Shown: positions 1 to 8,209, counted from the stretch's first letter. The stretch: DNA of 37,269 bases from Thermomicrobiales bacterium (GCA_020432165.1 JAGQGU010000045.1:1-37269), one strand, 5' to 3'. Numbers and translations: made by a program. Notes: a model not told the origin generated them from the sequence alone.

Positions 1-63
1 AACTCTTGACAGGACAGTTACTACGATTGCGAGTCGAGTCCGCTCGCATCGGCGGCGATGCCA

Positions 64-98
64 CCGTCATTCCGAGCGCGAAGCGTCGAGGAATCAAC
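64..98. repeat. GTCATTCC-type imperfect palindrome
   Basis: The stretch begins ACCGTCATTCC and ends GAGGAATC, so ATTCC (69-73) can pair with GGAAT (90-94) around a GC-rich middle. From memory, GTCATTCC...GGAATC palindromes are a widespread interspersed repeat in bacterial genomes. A relative beginning ACCGTCATCC is at 4504-4534. The rest of 1-153, downstream of obgE, shows no gene I can support. Confidence 0.4.
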
Positions 99-153
99 AG
101 AACAATTGGTGGTTTGGCATCACGCCGTCCAGTGCCCACCGCGTTACCCGGCT

Positions 154-179
154 CGCCGCCCACTTCGGGGCGGCGCTAC
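154..179 (-). repeat. GTAG-tagged hairpin (REP-like) abutting the obgE stop codon
   Basis: On the minus strand GTAG (179-176) is followed at once by an 8-bp perfect stem CGCCGCCC/GGGCGGCG (175-168 and 161-154) with a 6-nt loop. The TAG of GTAG is the obgE stop codon. No T-run follows, so it is not a classical intrinsic terminator, although it could protect the 3' end of the mRNA. Its layout matches the other GTAG hairpins in the window. Confidence 0.5.
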
Positions 180-1666
180 TCTTCGTCGTCGATGGCATCA
201 AGGGTATAGGTGCGATGGACGGGCTCGTAGTCCTCATCCTCGTCTTCACCGTCGTCCTCATCATCCCAATCGGAGATGAGCATGCCCTCTTCCTCCTCGG
301 CGAGGAGTTCGTCCAGTCTCTCGTCGTGCTCGACAGCCCACGGTTTCTCGTCGTAGCTCTCGCCCCAGGTCATCTCGAACGAGCCGATAGTGACGGTGTC
401 TTTCTCCTGAATACCCATCTTCTCGAGCTCGTCGATAATGCCCGCGCGATCAAGCACACGTTGGAAACGCTCGGCGCTCTCCCATTGGCTGAAGTTGGTC
501 ATGGCGGCGAACCGCTCGATACCAACGCCATTAACCTTGAACTGATGAGGTGAGACGCGCTCGATATCCCAGGCACGTTCATCGACATTGCCAATGGTGT
601 AAACGCGACGCTTCGGCTTCTCTTCCTCCAGCTTGCGCTCTTCCTCTTCGTGCTCGCGAATATCACGCATGCGCTCGGCCACGGCATTCTGCAGATCGCG
701 CACACCCTCGCCGGTCGCGGCCGAGATTTCGAAGGTCTCGTAGCCCTCGCTATCCAAAATCTCGTGCAATCGCGGCAGATTCTCCTGCGCTTCCGGCAGA
801 TCGATCTTGTTCAACACCACGATCATCGGCTTCTTCTGCATGCCAGGATCGAAATCGAAGAGCTCACGATTGATGGTGCGGAAATCCTCGAGTGGATCGC
901 GCCCTTCCAGGCCACCACTGGCATCGAGCACGTGGAGCAGCAGCTTGGTACGACGAACATGACGCAAGAACTCGTGCCCGAGGCCATGGCCTTCGGCGGC
1001 ACCTTCGATCAGACCCGGGATGTCGGCAAGAACGAACGAATCGCCACCAGCACCACCAACCTCAACGACGCCGAGATTCGGCTGGAGCGTGGTAAACGGA
1101 TAATCGGCAATCTTGGGCTTGGCCCGCGTGCTGCTCGCCAGAAGCGTGCTCTTGCCTGCGTTCGGCAAACCAACGAGGCCAACATCGGCAATCAAGCGCA
1201 GTTCGAGTCGAAGCCAGTATTCCTGGCCTGGTTCACCCAACTCAGCGATGCGTGGAGCGCGGCGAGTGCTGGTCTTGAAATGGACATTGCCAAGACCACC
1301 CTTGCCACCCTTGGCGATCACAAACTCCTCACCGGGATCAGTGAGATCGACGATCTGCTCGTCGGACTCGTCCATGAAAATGACCGTGCCTGGCGGAACA
1401 TTCACAACGATATCGGCACCGCTACGACCGAACTTGCGATTCCCTCCACCGGCCTGACCGTCCTTGGCGATGTACCGGCTGACGTATTGGAATGGCAGAA
1501 GGCTGTTCAGGTTGTCCTTAACGCGGAAGATGACATCGCCACCGCGACCGCCGTCGCCGCCGTCTGGGCCACCCTTGGGTGCATATTTCTCGCGGCGAAA
1601 GTGCATGGAACCGTTGCCACCCTTACCGGATTTGACGAATATGCGTGCTGTATCAACTAATGGCAT
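176..1666 (-). CDS. obgE: GTPase Obg/CgtA
   Basis: Obg-family GTPase of 496 residues, a ribosome-associated factor involved in late 50S assembly and stress control. Residues 1-158 form the glycine-rich Obg fold. The G domain shows G1 GLPNAGKST (166-174), switch-I threonines in YPFTTL (about 190-194), G3 DIPGL (215-219), G4 NKID (286-289) and G5 SAA (315-317). An OCT domain begins near residue 355 (RRVYTIG). The protein ends in a very acidic tail rich in Asp and Glu after residue about 440, longer than in many homologues. The ATG at 1666 gives the usual Obg N terminus. The gene is last in a minus-strand run, separated from the upstream tsaC gene by a 313-bp gap of hairpin repeats. Its TAG stop lies in the foot of a GTAG hairpin. 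Confidence 0.97.
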   Translation of the reverse strand: MPLVDTARIFVKSGKGGNGSMHFRREKYAPKGGPDGGDGGRGGDVIFRVKDNLNSLLPFQYVSRYIAKDGQAGGGNRKFGRSGADIVVNVPPGTVIFMDESDEQIVDLTDPGEEFVIAKGGKGGLGNVHFKTSTRRAPRIAELGEPGQEYWLRLELRLIADVGLVGLPNAGKSTLLASSTRAKPKIADYPFTTLQPNLGVVEVGGAGGDSFVLADIPGLIEGAAEGHGLGHEFLRHVRRTKLLLHVLDASGGLEGRDPLEDFRTINRELFDFDPGMQKKPMIVVLNKIDLPEAQENLPRLHEILDSEGYETFEISAATGEGVRDLQNAVAERMRDIREHEEEERKLEEEKPKRRVYTIGNVDERAWDIERVSPHQFKVNGVGIERFAAMTNFSQWESAERFQRVLDRAGIIDELEKMGIQEKDTVTIGSFEMTWGESYDEKPWAVEHDERLDELLAEEEEGMLISDWDDEDDGEDEDEDYEPVHRTYTLDAIDDEE

Positions 1667-1820
1667 GGAATTATCCTGTACTGATTATGGGCATCACATG
1701 AAAACGCAAACAACGCGGTCGCATCCGCGCTGGTCTATTGTGAACGATTGAGCGTCGTTGAGGCAATTGGTTGGCTGATCAGTATCGCTATGGGATCTGG
1801 GCTCAATCGGGCGTTAGAAG

Positions 1821-1905
1821 GTAGTGGCGTGCTTCGTGCACGCCCGGGAAGAAATGCTGGTTGCTGATCATCCGCCACCGAAGTGGCCGTAAAGGCCACC
1901 ACTAC
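1821..1905. repeat. Inverted pair of GTAG hairpins (BIME-like, 85 bp)
   Basis: The element starts GTAGTGG and ends CCACTAC. The left unit is GTAG (1821-1824), T, stem GGCGTGC (1826-1832), loop TTCGT, stem GCACGCC (1838-1844). The right unit, on the minus strand, has stem GTGGCC/GGCCAC (1883-1888 and 1894-1899), loop GTAAA on +, then CTAC (1902-1905). It sits in the 313-bp obgE-tsaC gap (1667-1979). An 11-bp direct repeat TGATCAGTATC lies on both sides (1776-1786 and 1925-1935). I see no gene in this gap. A close relative is at 34068-34151. Confidence 0.6.
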
Positions 1906-1958
1906 AGATGGAGTTGAGAGTCCATGATCAGTATCTATGTAGATCGCCCCAATCCATA

Positions 1959-1983
1959 CACCGGGCATAGGGCCCGGTGCTAC
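1959..1983 (-). repeat. GTAG-tagged hairpin supplying the tsaC stop codon
   Basis: On the minus strand GTAG (1983-1980) is followed directly by an 8-bp stem CACCGGGC/GCCCGGTG with a 5-nt loop (CCTAT on that strand). The TAG of GTAG is the stop codon of the tsaC/Sua5 gene, the same arrangement as at the obgE end. No T-run follows. Confidence 0.5.
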
Positions 1984-2603
1984 AGATCCTGCCAGGCGGC
2001 GTTGATCTCATCCGCACGAATAGCACCTTCACGGAGCACAACAATCTCGCCATCGACCACGCGAATGACGGTGCTGGGATTCTCCTGGGGCGAGAAGCCA
2101 CCATCCAGAATCACATCGATCTGGCCACCAAGCACATCGCGAATCTCCACAGCCGAGATCGCAGCAGGTTGGCCAGAGAGATTGGCACTGGTCGTCGCCA
2201 CGGCACCACCGAGACGCTCGGCAATGGTGAGCGGGATCGAATGGTTCGGTAAACGGACGCCAATGGTGTTATCCGGGGCTTTCACCTCGGCGGGCAGATG
2301 TTCGGCCGCGGGCAAAACCACCGTCAGCGCACCGGGCCAGAATTGTAGCGCCAGTTCGATCAGCCGCTCATCGACATCTGGACTCAGTTCGTCGACCACA
2401 CTCGCCCGCGAGATGAGGATGGGGAGGGGCTTATCTGGCTGCCGTCCCTTCAGATCGTAGATGCGGCGCAGCGCTTCAGGATGCGCAAGGCTCCCACCCA
2501 TGCCATAAACCGTATCGGTTGGGAAGGCCACCACACCGCCGTGACTCAACACACTGATTGCTTCTTCCAGAGCGCGACCATCTTCAAGACTCAGATATGC
2601 CAT
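1980..2603 (-). CDS. L-threonylcarbamoyladenylate synthase (TsaC/Sua5/YwlC family)
   Basis: YrdC-domain protein of 207 residues that makes threonylcarbamoyl-AMP from threonine, bicarbonate and ATP for the t6A37 modification of ANN-decoding tRNAs. Visible motifs are PTDTVYG (28-34), the K-x-R...K pattern in LKGRQPDKP (K52, R54, K58), a TTSANLSG motif, and STV near the C terminus. The length fits the single-domain TsaC form rather than two-domain Sua5. The start overlaps the 3' end of uvrC by 20 bp, suggesting translational coupling. The stop codon is contributed by a GTAG hairpin. Confidence 0.93.
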   Translation of the reverse strand: MAYLSLEDGRALEEAISVLSHGGVVAFPTDTVYGMGGSLAHPEALRRIYDLKGRQPDKPLPILISRASVVDELSPDVDERLIELALQFWPGALTVVLPAAEHLPAEVKAPDNTIGVRLPNHSIPLTIAERLGGAVATTSANLSGQPAAISAVEIRDVLGGQIDVILDGGFSPQENPSTVIRVVDGEIVVLREGAIRADEINAAWQDL

Positions 2604-4473
2604 CAGTCTGCTCCTTCACGGATGAGGTATCGCCAATCGCCGATTTCAGCGCCAGCGCCACGCTCTGATTGATCCCGTCGACCGCAGTGATCTCGTCGAT
2701 CGTGGCTGCACGCATTGCCTTGATGCTACCAAAATGCTTCATCAATGCCTTCTTGCGATTAGGTCCGATACCGGGAATATCATCCAATTGGCTCTTGAAC
2801 GCGTTCTTCCGACGGGTATTACGGTGGTAGGTAATAGCGAAGCGGTGTGCCTCATCGCGAATGCGCTGCACCAGAAAGAGCGCCTGAGAATCGCGCGGGA
2901 GCATAATCGAGTCGCTTCGTCCCGGCAGGAAGATCTCCTCCTGCTCCTTCGCCAGACCGCAAATCGGCACCTGCATCCCAACCTCAGCCAATGCTTCCAG
3001 CGCAGCGTTCAGCTGCCCCTTGCCACCATCAATGATCACCAGATCGGGTAACGTGGTCCATTTGCCTTCGGTCTCTTCATCCGCTTCTTTCGCCCGGCGG
3101 AAGCGACGCGTGATGATCTCCTTCATACTGGCGAAATCATCGGCTCCGACCACGGTCTTGATGCTGAAGCGGCGATATTCCTTCTTGGCGGGACGAGCAT
3201 CTTCAAAGACAACCATACTCGCGACCGGAGATGTACCCTGGATATTGGAGTTATCGAAGCACTCGATGCGGCGCGGCATACGGGGAAGATCAAGCGCCTC
3301 CGCCAACTCAGTCATGGCGGCGGTCATCTTCATCTCGTCGCTGAGATGCTTAATGCGAGACTGCTCCAGATTCTCCGCAGCACTCTTCGCGACCATGCGC
3401 ACCAACCCAAGCTGGTTCCCGCGTTGCGGCACGTGGATGGTTACCTTGCCACCACGTTTGCCGCTGAGCCATTCCTCGATCATCATCGATTCTTCTGGCA
3501 ACATGGCATATTGCATCACCAGGCGCGGCGGCACGATAGCCGCATCCTCATAGAACTGGGTGACAAAGGCCTGGAGAATATCGGCCTCGGAATCATCCAC
3601 CCGAGCCTGCATCGGAAAGAACTCGGAGCCGATCATCTTGCCATGGCGGAGGAAGCTGATCTGCACACCGGCATCGCCACCCTCCCCTTTGCTGACGCCG
3701 ATGATGTCGGCGCTGGAGCCGGTATCGATCACGATTTTCTGTCGCTCCAGCACATGGTTCACCGCCTGCAAGCGATCTCGAAGCTCAGCCGCACGCTCGA
3801 AGTTAAGCTCCTCGGCCGCGGTCAGCATCTCCTGTTCGGTCTCCTTCACGATCTCGTCGCCCTTGCCACTCAAGAATTTGGCGGTGGCATCGATCGATTT
3901 CATGTAATCATCACGACTCACGGCGCCGATACACGGCGCGGTGCACTGATGCATGTGGTAGTAGAGACAGACCTCGTCGTGTCCGGTGATCTTCTTGTCA
4001 CACTTGCGATAGGGAAAGAGTCGATTGAGTAGATTGATGGTCTTGTAGGCGGATGATGCGCTCGTGTACGGCCCGAAATACTGACTGCCATCCTGCACCA
4101 CCAGGCGTGTGCTGATCACCCGCGGCCACTCCTCATTGGTGATACGGATATAGGGATAGGTCTTACTATCCTTCAGCATAATGTTGTACTTGGGCAAGTA
4201 CTTCTTAATAAGAACGTTTTCGAGGATCAGCGCTTCGGTGGCGGTATCGGTGCGAATGACCTCGAAATCGACGATGTGGCTGACCAGCTCACGTGTCTTC
4301 GGGTCCTTGTGGCGCTGACTCTGAAAGTAGGAGCGCACCCGATTGCGCAGGCTAATCGCCTTACCCACATAGATGACATTGCCATCAGCGTCTTTCATGA
4401 GATAGACGCCTGGCCGGGTAGCCAGGGAAGAGAGACGGGTGCTGAAATCGGGACGGGGATTCTTCGTAGTCAT
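2584..4473 (-). CDS. uvrC: Excinuclease ABC subunit C
   Basis: UvrC of 629 residues, the dual-incision nuclease of nucleotide excision repair. The N-terminal GIY-YIG domain shows GVYLMKD (22-28) and YVGKA (35-39), which cut 3' to the lesion. The UvrB-interacting UVR motif (LNFERAAELRDRL) lies near residues 220-235. The RNase H-like C-terminal nuclease begins at RIECFDNSNIQGTSPV, with DLVIIDGGKGQL downstream. Tandem helix-hairpin-helix motifs close the protein (DDIPGIGPNRKKALMKHFGS). Length and domain order are complete. The 3' end overlaps the tsaC gene by 20 bp. uvrA and uvrB are not in the window. Confidence 0.97.
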   Translation of the reverse strand: MTTKNPRPDFSTRLSSLATRPGVYLMKDADGNVIYVGKAISLRNRVRSYFQSQRHKDPKTRELVSHIVDFEVIRTDTATEALILENVLIKKYLPKYNIMLKDSKTYPYIRITNEEWPRVISTRLVVQDGSQYFGPYTSASSAYKTINLLNRLFPYRKCDKKITGHDEVCLYYHMHQCTAPCIGAVSRDDYMKSIDATAKFLSGKGDEIVKETEQEMLTAAEELNFERAAELRDRLQAVNHVLERQKIVIDTGSSADIIGVSKGEGGDAGVQISFLRHGKMIGSEFFPMQARVDDSEADILQAFVTQFYEDAAIVPPRLVMQYAMLPEESMMIEEWLSGKRGGKVTIHVPQRGNQLGLVRMVAKSAAENLEQSRIKHLSDEMKMTAAMTELAEALDLPRMPRRIECFDNSNIQGTSPVASMVVFEDARPAKKEYRRFSIKTVVGADDFASMKEIITRRFRRAKEADEETEGKWTTLPDLVIIDGGKGQLNAALEALAEVGMQVPICGLAKEQEEIFLPGRSDSIMLPRDSQALFLVQRIRDEAHRFAITYHRNTRRKNAFKSQLDDIPGIGPNRKKALMKHFGSIKAMRAATIDEITAVDGINQSVALALKSAIGDTSSVKEQTDGISES

Positions 4474-4503
4474 GCGGCAATTATATCAGAACGGATGTTC
4501 AGA

Positions 4504-4534
4504 ACCGTCATCCTGAGCAAAGAGAAACCCTGGG
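4504..4534. repeat. GTCATCCTGAGC-type repeat fragment
   Basis: ACCGTCATCCTGAGCAAAGAG resembles the stretch at 62-83 (ACCGTCATTCCGAGC...) and, from memory, the common GTCATCCTGAGCGAAG interspersed repeat. It lies in the 124-bp gap upstream of uvrC. Further on, AACCCCGGGTCCACGT (4562-4577) nearly repeats AACCCCGGGCCCACGT (5038-5053), so the gap looks like fragments of older repeats. Confidence 0.3.
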
Positions 4535-4597
4535 TGTCGAAGGCGGCATCTTGCTGGCCTCAACCCCGGGTCCACGTATCAACTGAGTGACCGTGAC

Positions 4598-4867
4598 CTA
4601 CCTGAAGACGATGTTCCACTCGCGGATCGTCGCGCCGGTGATCAATCCAGCCTTGCTGAAGGGATCATTGGCGAGCATGGTCTGTGCCTCAGCGAGATCC
4701 TCGGCTTCGTAAATGATCAGCGCACCGCTGCCATCAAGAAAGGGGCCGGATTCGTAGAGCTTGCCAGCATCCAGCAATGCCTTCAGGTTCTCGCGATGCT
4801 CCGGTCGTACCTCTTGCAGACGAGCAGCATCGGTAGTGTATGAAACGACTGCGGCGAACTTGGCCAT
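4598..4867 (-). CDS. YciI family protein
   Basis: Small protein of 89 residues with the YciI/YCII ferredoxin-like fold signature. RPEHRENLKALLDAGKLYESGP carries the conserved His and the glycine-rich turn, followed by a GSGALIIYEAED strand and NDPFSKAGL, with a final R-x-W motif. Family members are dimers with a conserved His/Asp pocket, and most have no assigned substrate; some are dehalogenase-like. It stands alone between uvrC and a hairpin-filled 196-bp gap. The only likely start is the ATG at 4867. Confidence 0.85.
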   Translation of the reverse strand: MAKFAAVVSYTTDAARLQEVRPEHRENLKALLDAGKLYESGPFLDGSGALIIYEAEDLAEAQTMLANDPFSKAGLITGATIREWNIVFR

Positions 4868-4890
4868 GATTCCTTCCCCAATTACTCATC

Positions 4891-5046
4891 GTACGCCCGC
4901 ACTTTAGGTGCGGGCAGCATGAACCCTAAGCCCGTGCGTCATGCAGGGGCTACGTGGATCGACGGCGGTGCCGTCGATGCGGGCGGATACTGGCTTCGCC
5001 AGTATCCGCCCGTACGTGTGAGCGATACCCGGGGATTAACCCCGGG
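4891..5046. repeat. Array of five intergenic hairpins
   Basis: Five inverted repeats follow one another. They are: GCCCGCAC/GTGCGGGC (4895-4915, loop TTTAG); GCATGA/TCATGC (4917-4944, long loop); ATCGACGG/CCGTCGAT (4958-4978, loop CGGTG); a 14-bp perfect stem at 4980-4993/4999-5012 with loop CTTCG; and CCCGGGG/CCCCGGG (5028-5046, loop ATTAA). CTAC at 4950-4953 is GTAG on the other strand. CGTACG hexamers occur at 4890-4895 and 5011-5016. The third and fourth hairpins recur in altered form at 24095-24142. No T-runs were seen, so this looks like repeat DNA rather than a terminator series. Confidence 0.6.
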
Positions 5047-5063
5047 CCCACGTTTGCACCAAT

Positions 5064-5504
5064 CTAACCCTCGAACGAGATCTCGACGTTGATCGGCACA
5101 TTGCCGCGAATAGCATTGCTGATCGGGCAGGTCTGCTCGGCCGTGGTGGCGAGGGACTCGAACTGCTCGGCGGTGAGGCCTGGCACCTTACCGCTGATGG
5201 TCACATTGGCGTGAGTGATCTTGAAACCGCCGCCATCCTTGGGACCGAATCCGACATCGCTGGTCACCGTCAGTTCTTCCGGTGGGGTGCCGTTATTGGT
5301 CAGTGTCGCGCTCAGATTCATCGCCAGACAGCCGCTATGGCTGGCCGCCAGCAGTTCCTCCGGGCTGGTGCCGCCATTGGCATCGCCCACGCGAGTGGGA
5401 AGCGTGATCTTCTGCTCTCCCAATGCACCGGTTTCACCGCTAACCACGCCTCCACCATTGTGAAGATCGCCTGTCCAGACTGTTGTTGCCTTACGAGTTG
5501 CCAT
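5064..5504 (-). CDS. OsmC/Ohr family peroxiredoxin-like protein
   Basis: Protein of 146 residues with the OsmC/Ohr fold, thiol peroxidases that reduce organic hydroperoxides. The two redox cysteines are present: C59 in SPEELLAASHSGC and C126 in the EQTCPISNAIRGNVP motif. GTSPEELLAASH and CPISNAI favour the OsmC branch over Ohr. It probably acts in the cytoplasm as a small homodimer. The upstream gap to the aldehyde dehydrogenase gene is 42 bp, with an AGGAGCACATC run before the ATG at 5504 serving as ribosome binding site, so the two may be co-transcribed. Confidence 0.93.
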   Translation of the reverse strand: MATRKATTVWTGDLHNGGGVVSGETGALGEQKITLPTRVGDANGGTSPEELLAASHSGCLAMNLSATLTNNGTPPEELTVTSDVGFGPKDGGGFKITHANVTISGKVPGLTAEQFESLATTAEQTCPISNAIRGNVPINVEISFEG

Positions 5505-5546
5505 GATGTGCTCCTTTCGATGCGTTACTGATCCGATGGTACACGA

Positions 5547-7028
5547 CTATGCCGGAGTTGGCGGATCCATGAAGACCGTCTTGGTCTGGGTGTAGAACTC
5601 AACCGCCGCCTTGCCCTGCTCGCGGCTATAGGAACTGCTGGCCTTGTAGCCACCAAATGGCAGCTGATATTCGGCACCGGCAGTCTCGCTATTCACATGC
5701 ACCATACCGGCGTGAATTTCACGCACAAAGCGCATGGCCGTGCCGAGATCACTCGTGAAGATGCTGGCGCTGAGGCCGTACTTGACGCTGTTGGCGACGG
5801 CGATCGCCTCGTCCATATCATCAACCGGGATGACACCAAGAAGCGGTCCGAAGAACTCCTCCTGCCCCATGCGGGAATCTGAGGTCACATTCGTGAAGAG
5901 ACTGGGTGTGATAAAGGCACCGCCGGCCAACGCTTCCGGTCGCTCACCACCCATCACGAATTCTGCACCAGATTGCCTGGCCGCCTCGATCTCCCGGACG
6001 ACGCGATCCGCCGATGCATCATCGATAAGCGGACCCATCTGGGTAGCCTCATCCAGGGGATCACCCACGACCAACTTGCTGATGCGTTCCTGCAGCATGG
6101 CGGTGAAATCGCTGGCGATGCGACGATCGACAATCGCGCGGCTGGTAGCCGTGCATTTCTGTCCCGTGGCATTCATGGCACCAGCCATCACCTGCTGAGC
6201 AGCGTGCTGCATGTCGGCATCGGCAAGCACGATTGCCGGATTCTTGCCACCGAGCTCCAGCTGGACCTTGGCGCCGCGCGCCGCGGCCAGCGCCCGAATA
6301 TGACCGCCGACATCGGCCGAGCCCGTGAAGCTGATCGCGACCACGCGGGGATCATTGACGATAGCATCGCCAACGGCACCGGCGGGTCCGGTGACGACAT
6401 TGACCACCCCAGCGGGCAAGCCGGCATCTTCCAGGGCCTGAACCATGTGCATCGTGCAGAGTGGCGCGGCCGAGGCGGGTTTGAAGACGATCGTGTTACC
6501 GAAGGCCAATGCTGGTGCGACTTTCCAGACCGGAATCGCGATCGGGAAGTTCCAGGGGGTAATCATGCCAACGACGCCCAGTGGCTCGCGAATGCTGTAC
6601 AGCATGGTGGTGGGGTTGGCACTGGGATAGACATCGCCATTCGACTGCAGGGTCTCACCCGCGTAATAGCGCATGATATTGGCCGCACGGAGGGTTTCAC
6701 CAATGCCCTCCTTGATGGTCTTGCCCTCTTCTCGGGTGAGATCGCGACCGATCTCGTTGGCTCGTTGCACCAGCAGATCGGCAGCCTTGTACAGGATATT
6801 GGCGCGTTGGAGTGCACCGGTGCGACTCCAGCTCTTGAACGCTTCCTCGGCGGCTTCGATGGCGCTATTCACATCGTCAGCGGTGCCCTTGGCCATATGC
6901 GCGACGATCTCGTCGCGATCGGCGGGATTGCGCACCTCGAATGTTTCACCCGAAGCGGTCGGGACAAATTGACCGTTGATATAGTTTCCGTAAACGGGAG
7001 CGCCGTCGCGGAGTTCGTGTTGTGTCAT
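5547..7028 (-). CDS. NAD(P)-dependent aldehyde dehydrogenase (alpha-ketoglutarate semialdehyde dehydrogenase-like)
   Basis: Aldehyde dehydrogenase of 493 residues with PWNFP (N160), ELGGKNP (E258) and the catalytic cysteine C292 in GQKCTATSR. The C-terminal SxTAGAEYQLPFGGYK...SREQG stretch resembles alpha-ketoglutarate semialdehyde dehydrogenases of the YcbD type, so oxidation of a sugar-acid-derived semialdehyde is plausible. Substrate choice cannot be settled from sequence, and no sugar-acid catabolic genes are nearby. I placed the start at 7028 (MTQHELRDG) because AAAGGA lies seven bases upstream; an upstream in-frame ATG at 7055 would add nine charged residues. A GTAG hairpin pair separates it from aroC. 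Confidence 0.92.
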   Translation of the reverse strand: MTQHELRDGAPVYGNYINGQFVPTASGETFEVRNPADRDEIVAHMAKGTADDVNSAIEAAEEAFKSWSRTGALQRANILYKAADLLVQRANEIGRDLTREEGKTIKEGIGETLRAANIMRYYAGETLQSNGDVYPSANPTTMLYSIREPLGVVGMITPWNFPIAIPVWKVAPALAFGNTIVFKPASAAPLCTMHMVQALEDAGLPAGVVNVVTGPAGAVGDAIVNDPRVVAISFTGSADVGGHIRALAAARGAKVQLELGGKNPAIVLADADMQHAAQQVMAGAMNATGQKCTATSRAIVDRRIASDFTAMLQERISKLVVGDPLDEATQMGPLIDDASADRVVREIEAARQSGAEFVMGGERPEALAGGAFITPSLFTNVTSDSRMGQEEFFGPLLGVIPVDDMDEAIAVANSVKYGLSASIFTSDLGTAMRFVREIHAGMVHVNSETAGAEYQLPFGGYKASSSYSREQGKAAVEFYTQTKTVFMDPPTPA

Positions 7029-7057
7029 GAGTTTTCCTTTCTCTTTTCTCTGCACAA

Positions 7058-7130
7058 GGACATTACGTCCCCTCTATGGGTAGCAGAGGACCTTGTGTCC
7101 TCCTTTGGGGCAGACAAGCTGCCCGCTACC
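7058..7130. repeat. Inverted pair of GTAG hairpins plus extra hairpin (BIME-like)
   Basis: GGTAGC (7079-7084) pairs with GCTACC (7125-7130), enclosing two hairpins: GAGGAC/GTCCTC (7086-7102, loop CTTGT) and GGGCAG/CTGCCC (7108-7124, loop ACAAG). GTAG is thus at both outer ends in inverted orientation. A further small hairpin GGAC/GTCC with loop ATTAC lies at 7058-7070. The block fills the 110-bp gap between aroC and the aldehyde dehydrogenase gene, starting nine bases after the aroC stop. Confidence 0.6.
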
Positions 7131-7138
7131 TTCTGAAA

Positions 7139-8209
7139 TCACCACTCAATTCGCGCAGAGCGGTTCTGCAAAACCAGATCCGCCAGAACCAGCGCCAGCA
7201 TCGCCTCCAGCACCGGCACAGCGCGGGGCACCACCGAGGGATCGTGGCGTCCGTAGACGATGATCTTCTCCGGATCGAGGTTCTTTGTCACGGTATCCTG
7301 CTCGCGTTCGATAGAACTGGTCGGTTTGACCGCCACGCGCACGATCACATCCTCACCGGTGCTGATACCGCCCAGTGTGCCACCAGCGTTGTTCTCGCCA
7401 ATGCGAACCTGATCGCCATCCAACAGGAACGGATCGTTGCTCTGCGAACCACGCATACGCGCCTGGGCGAAACCGCGACCGATCTCGACACCCTTGGTGG
7501 CGGGGACGCTCAACATCGCCTGGCCGATCAGTGCATCCAGCTTGTCGAATGTCGGCTCGCCGAGTCCTGGAGGCATATTGAGCGCCCGAATCTCGACGAT
7601 ACCGCCGAGGCTATCCTTCTCTTCCTTCGCCTGGAGGATGGCGTCGATCATCTTCTCGGCCGCAACCGGATCAGCGGCGCGCACGATATTCTGCTCGATG
7701 ACATCACGATCAAAGGTCTCGCATGCAATCCCTCCGATCTCCTGGGCGAAGGCGAAGACATCGATACCTGCGCTGGCAATGATCTTCTTGGCAATCACAC
7801 CGGCAGCGACCCGTCCCCAGGTCTCGCGTGCGGAGGAGCGTCCGCCGCCACGATGATCGCGGTGACCGTACTTGCGCCAATATGTGTAATCGGCGTGACC
7901 AGGGCGGAAGACCTCCCGCAGGTTGTCGTACTTGCTGCTATCGGCATCCTTGTTATAGGTGATCAGGCTAATGGGAGCACCGGTAGTGACATCCTCATAG
8001 ACACCTGAGAGAATCTCAGCCGCATCGCGTTCGCCACGAGGAGTGGTTACCTTGCTCTGGCCGACACGACGGCGATCAAGGTCCTTCTGAATCTCTTCAA
8101 CCGTCAGCGGAATTCCTGCGGGCACACCATCAATGACCACACCAAGCGCCGGACCATGGCTCTCACCCCAGGTAGTGATCCGGAAAATCTTGCCGAAGCT
8201 GCTACTCAT
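7139..8209 (-). CDS. aroC: Chorismate synthase
   Basis: Chorismate synthase of 356 residues, which converts 5-enolpyruvylshikimate-3-phosphate to chorismate using reduced FMN, the last step of the shikimate pathway. The family signatures GESHG (15-19), RRRVGQSKVTTPRGE, RPGHADYTYWRKYG and HRDHRGGGRSSARET are present, and the C-terminal YGRHDPSVVPRAVPVLEAM motif is intact. No other shikimate gene lies beside it. Its ATG overlaps the stop of the upstream acetyltransferase by 4 bp (ATGA), so it is translated with an unrelated cassette of phosphatase, P-loop protein and acetyltransferase. Confidence 0.98.
   Translation of the reverse strand: MSSSFGKIFRITTWGESHGPALGVVIDGVPAGIPLTVEEIQKDLDRRRVGQSKVTTPRGERDAAEILSGVYEDVTTGAPISLITYNKDADSSKYDNLREVFRPGHADYTYWRKYGHRDHRGGGRSSARETWGRVAAGVIAKKIIASAGIDVFAFAQEIGGIACETFDRDVIEQNIVRAADPVAAEKMIDAILQAKEEKDSLGGIVEIRALNMPPGLGEPTFDKLDALIGQAMLSVPATKGVEIGRGFAQARMRGSQSNDPFLLDGDQVRIGENNAGGTLGGISTGEDVIVRVAVKPTSSIEREQDTVTKNLDPEKIIVYGRHDPSVVPRAVPVLEAMLALVLADLVLQNRSARIEW

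Noticed and set aside
1-63. TTGACA at 6-11 as a promoter -35 box
   Set aside because: No -10 hexamer lies at 16-18 bases, and no plus-strand gene follows.
154-175. Classical rho-independent terminator for obgE
   Set aside because: The stem is strong, but no U-run follows on the minus strand, and the GTAG foot places it in the repeat family.
650-1660. A 336-codon open frame on the plus strand opposite obgE
   Set aside because: It mirrors the codon bias of obgE, which has every family motif, and the predicted protein resembles nothing I know. The same applies to long antisense frames at 5973-7136 (opposite the aldehyde dehydrogenase) and 25911-27434 (opposite mutS).
4891-5046. CRISPR array
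   Set aside because: The repeats are hairpins of different sequence with no constant repeat and no spacers of equal length, and no cas genes are present.
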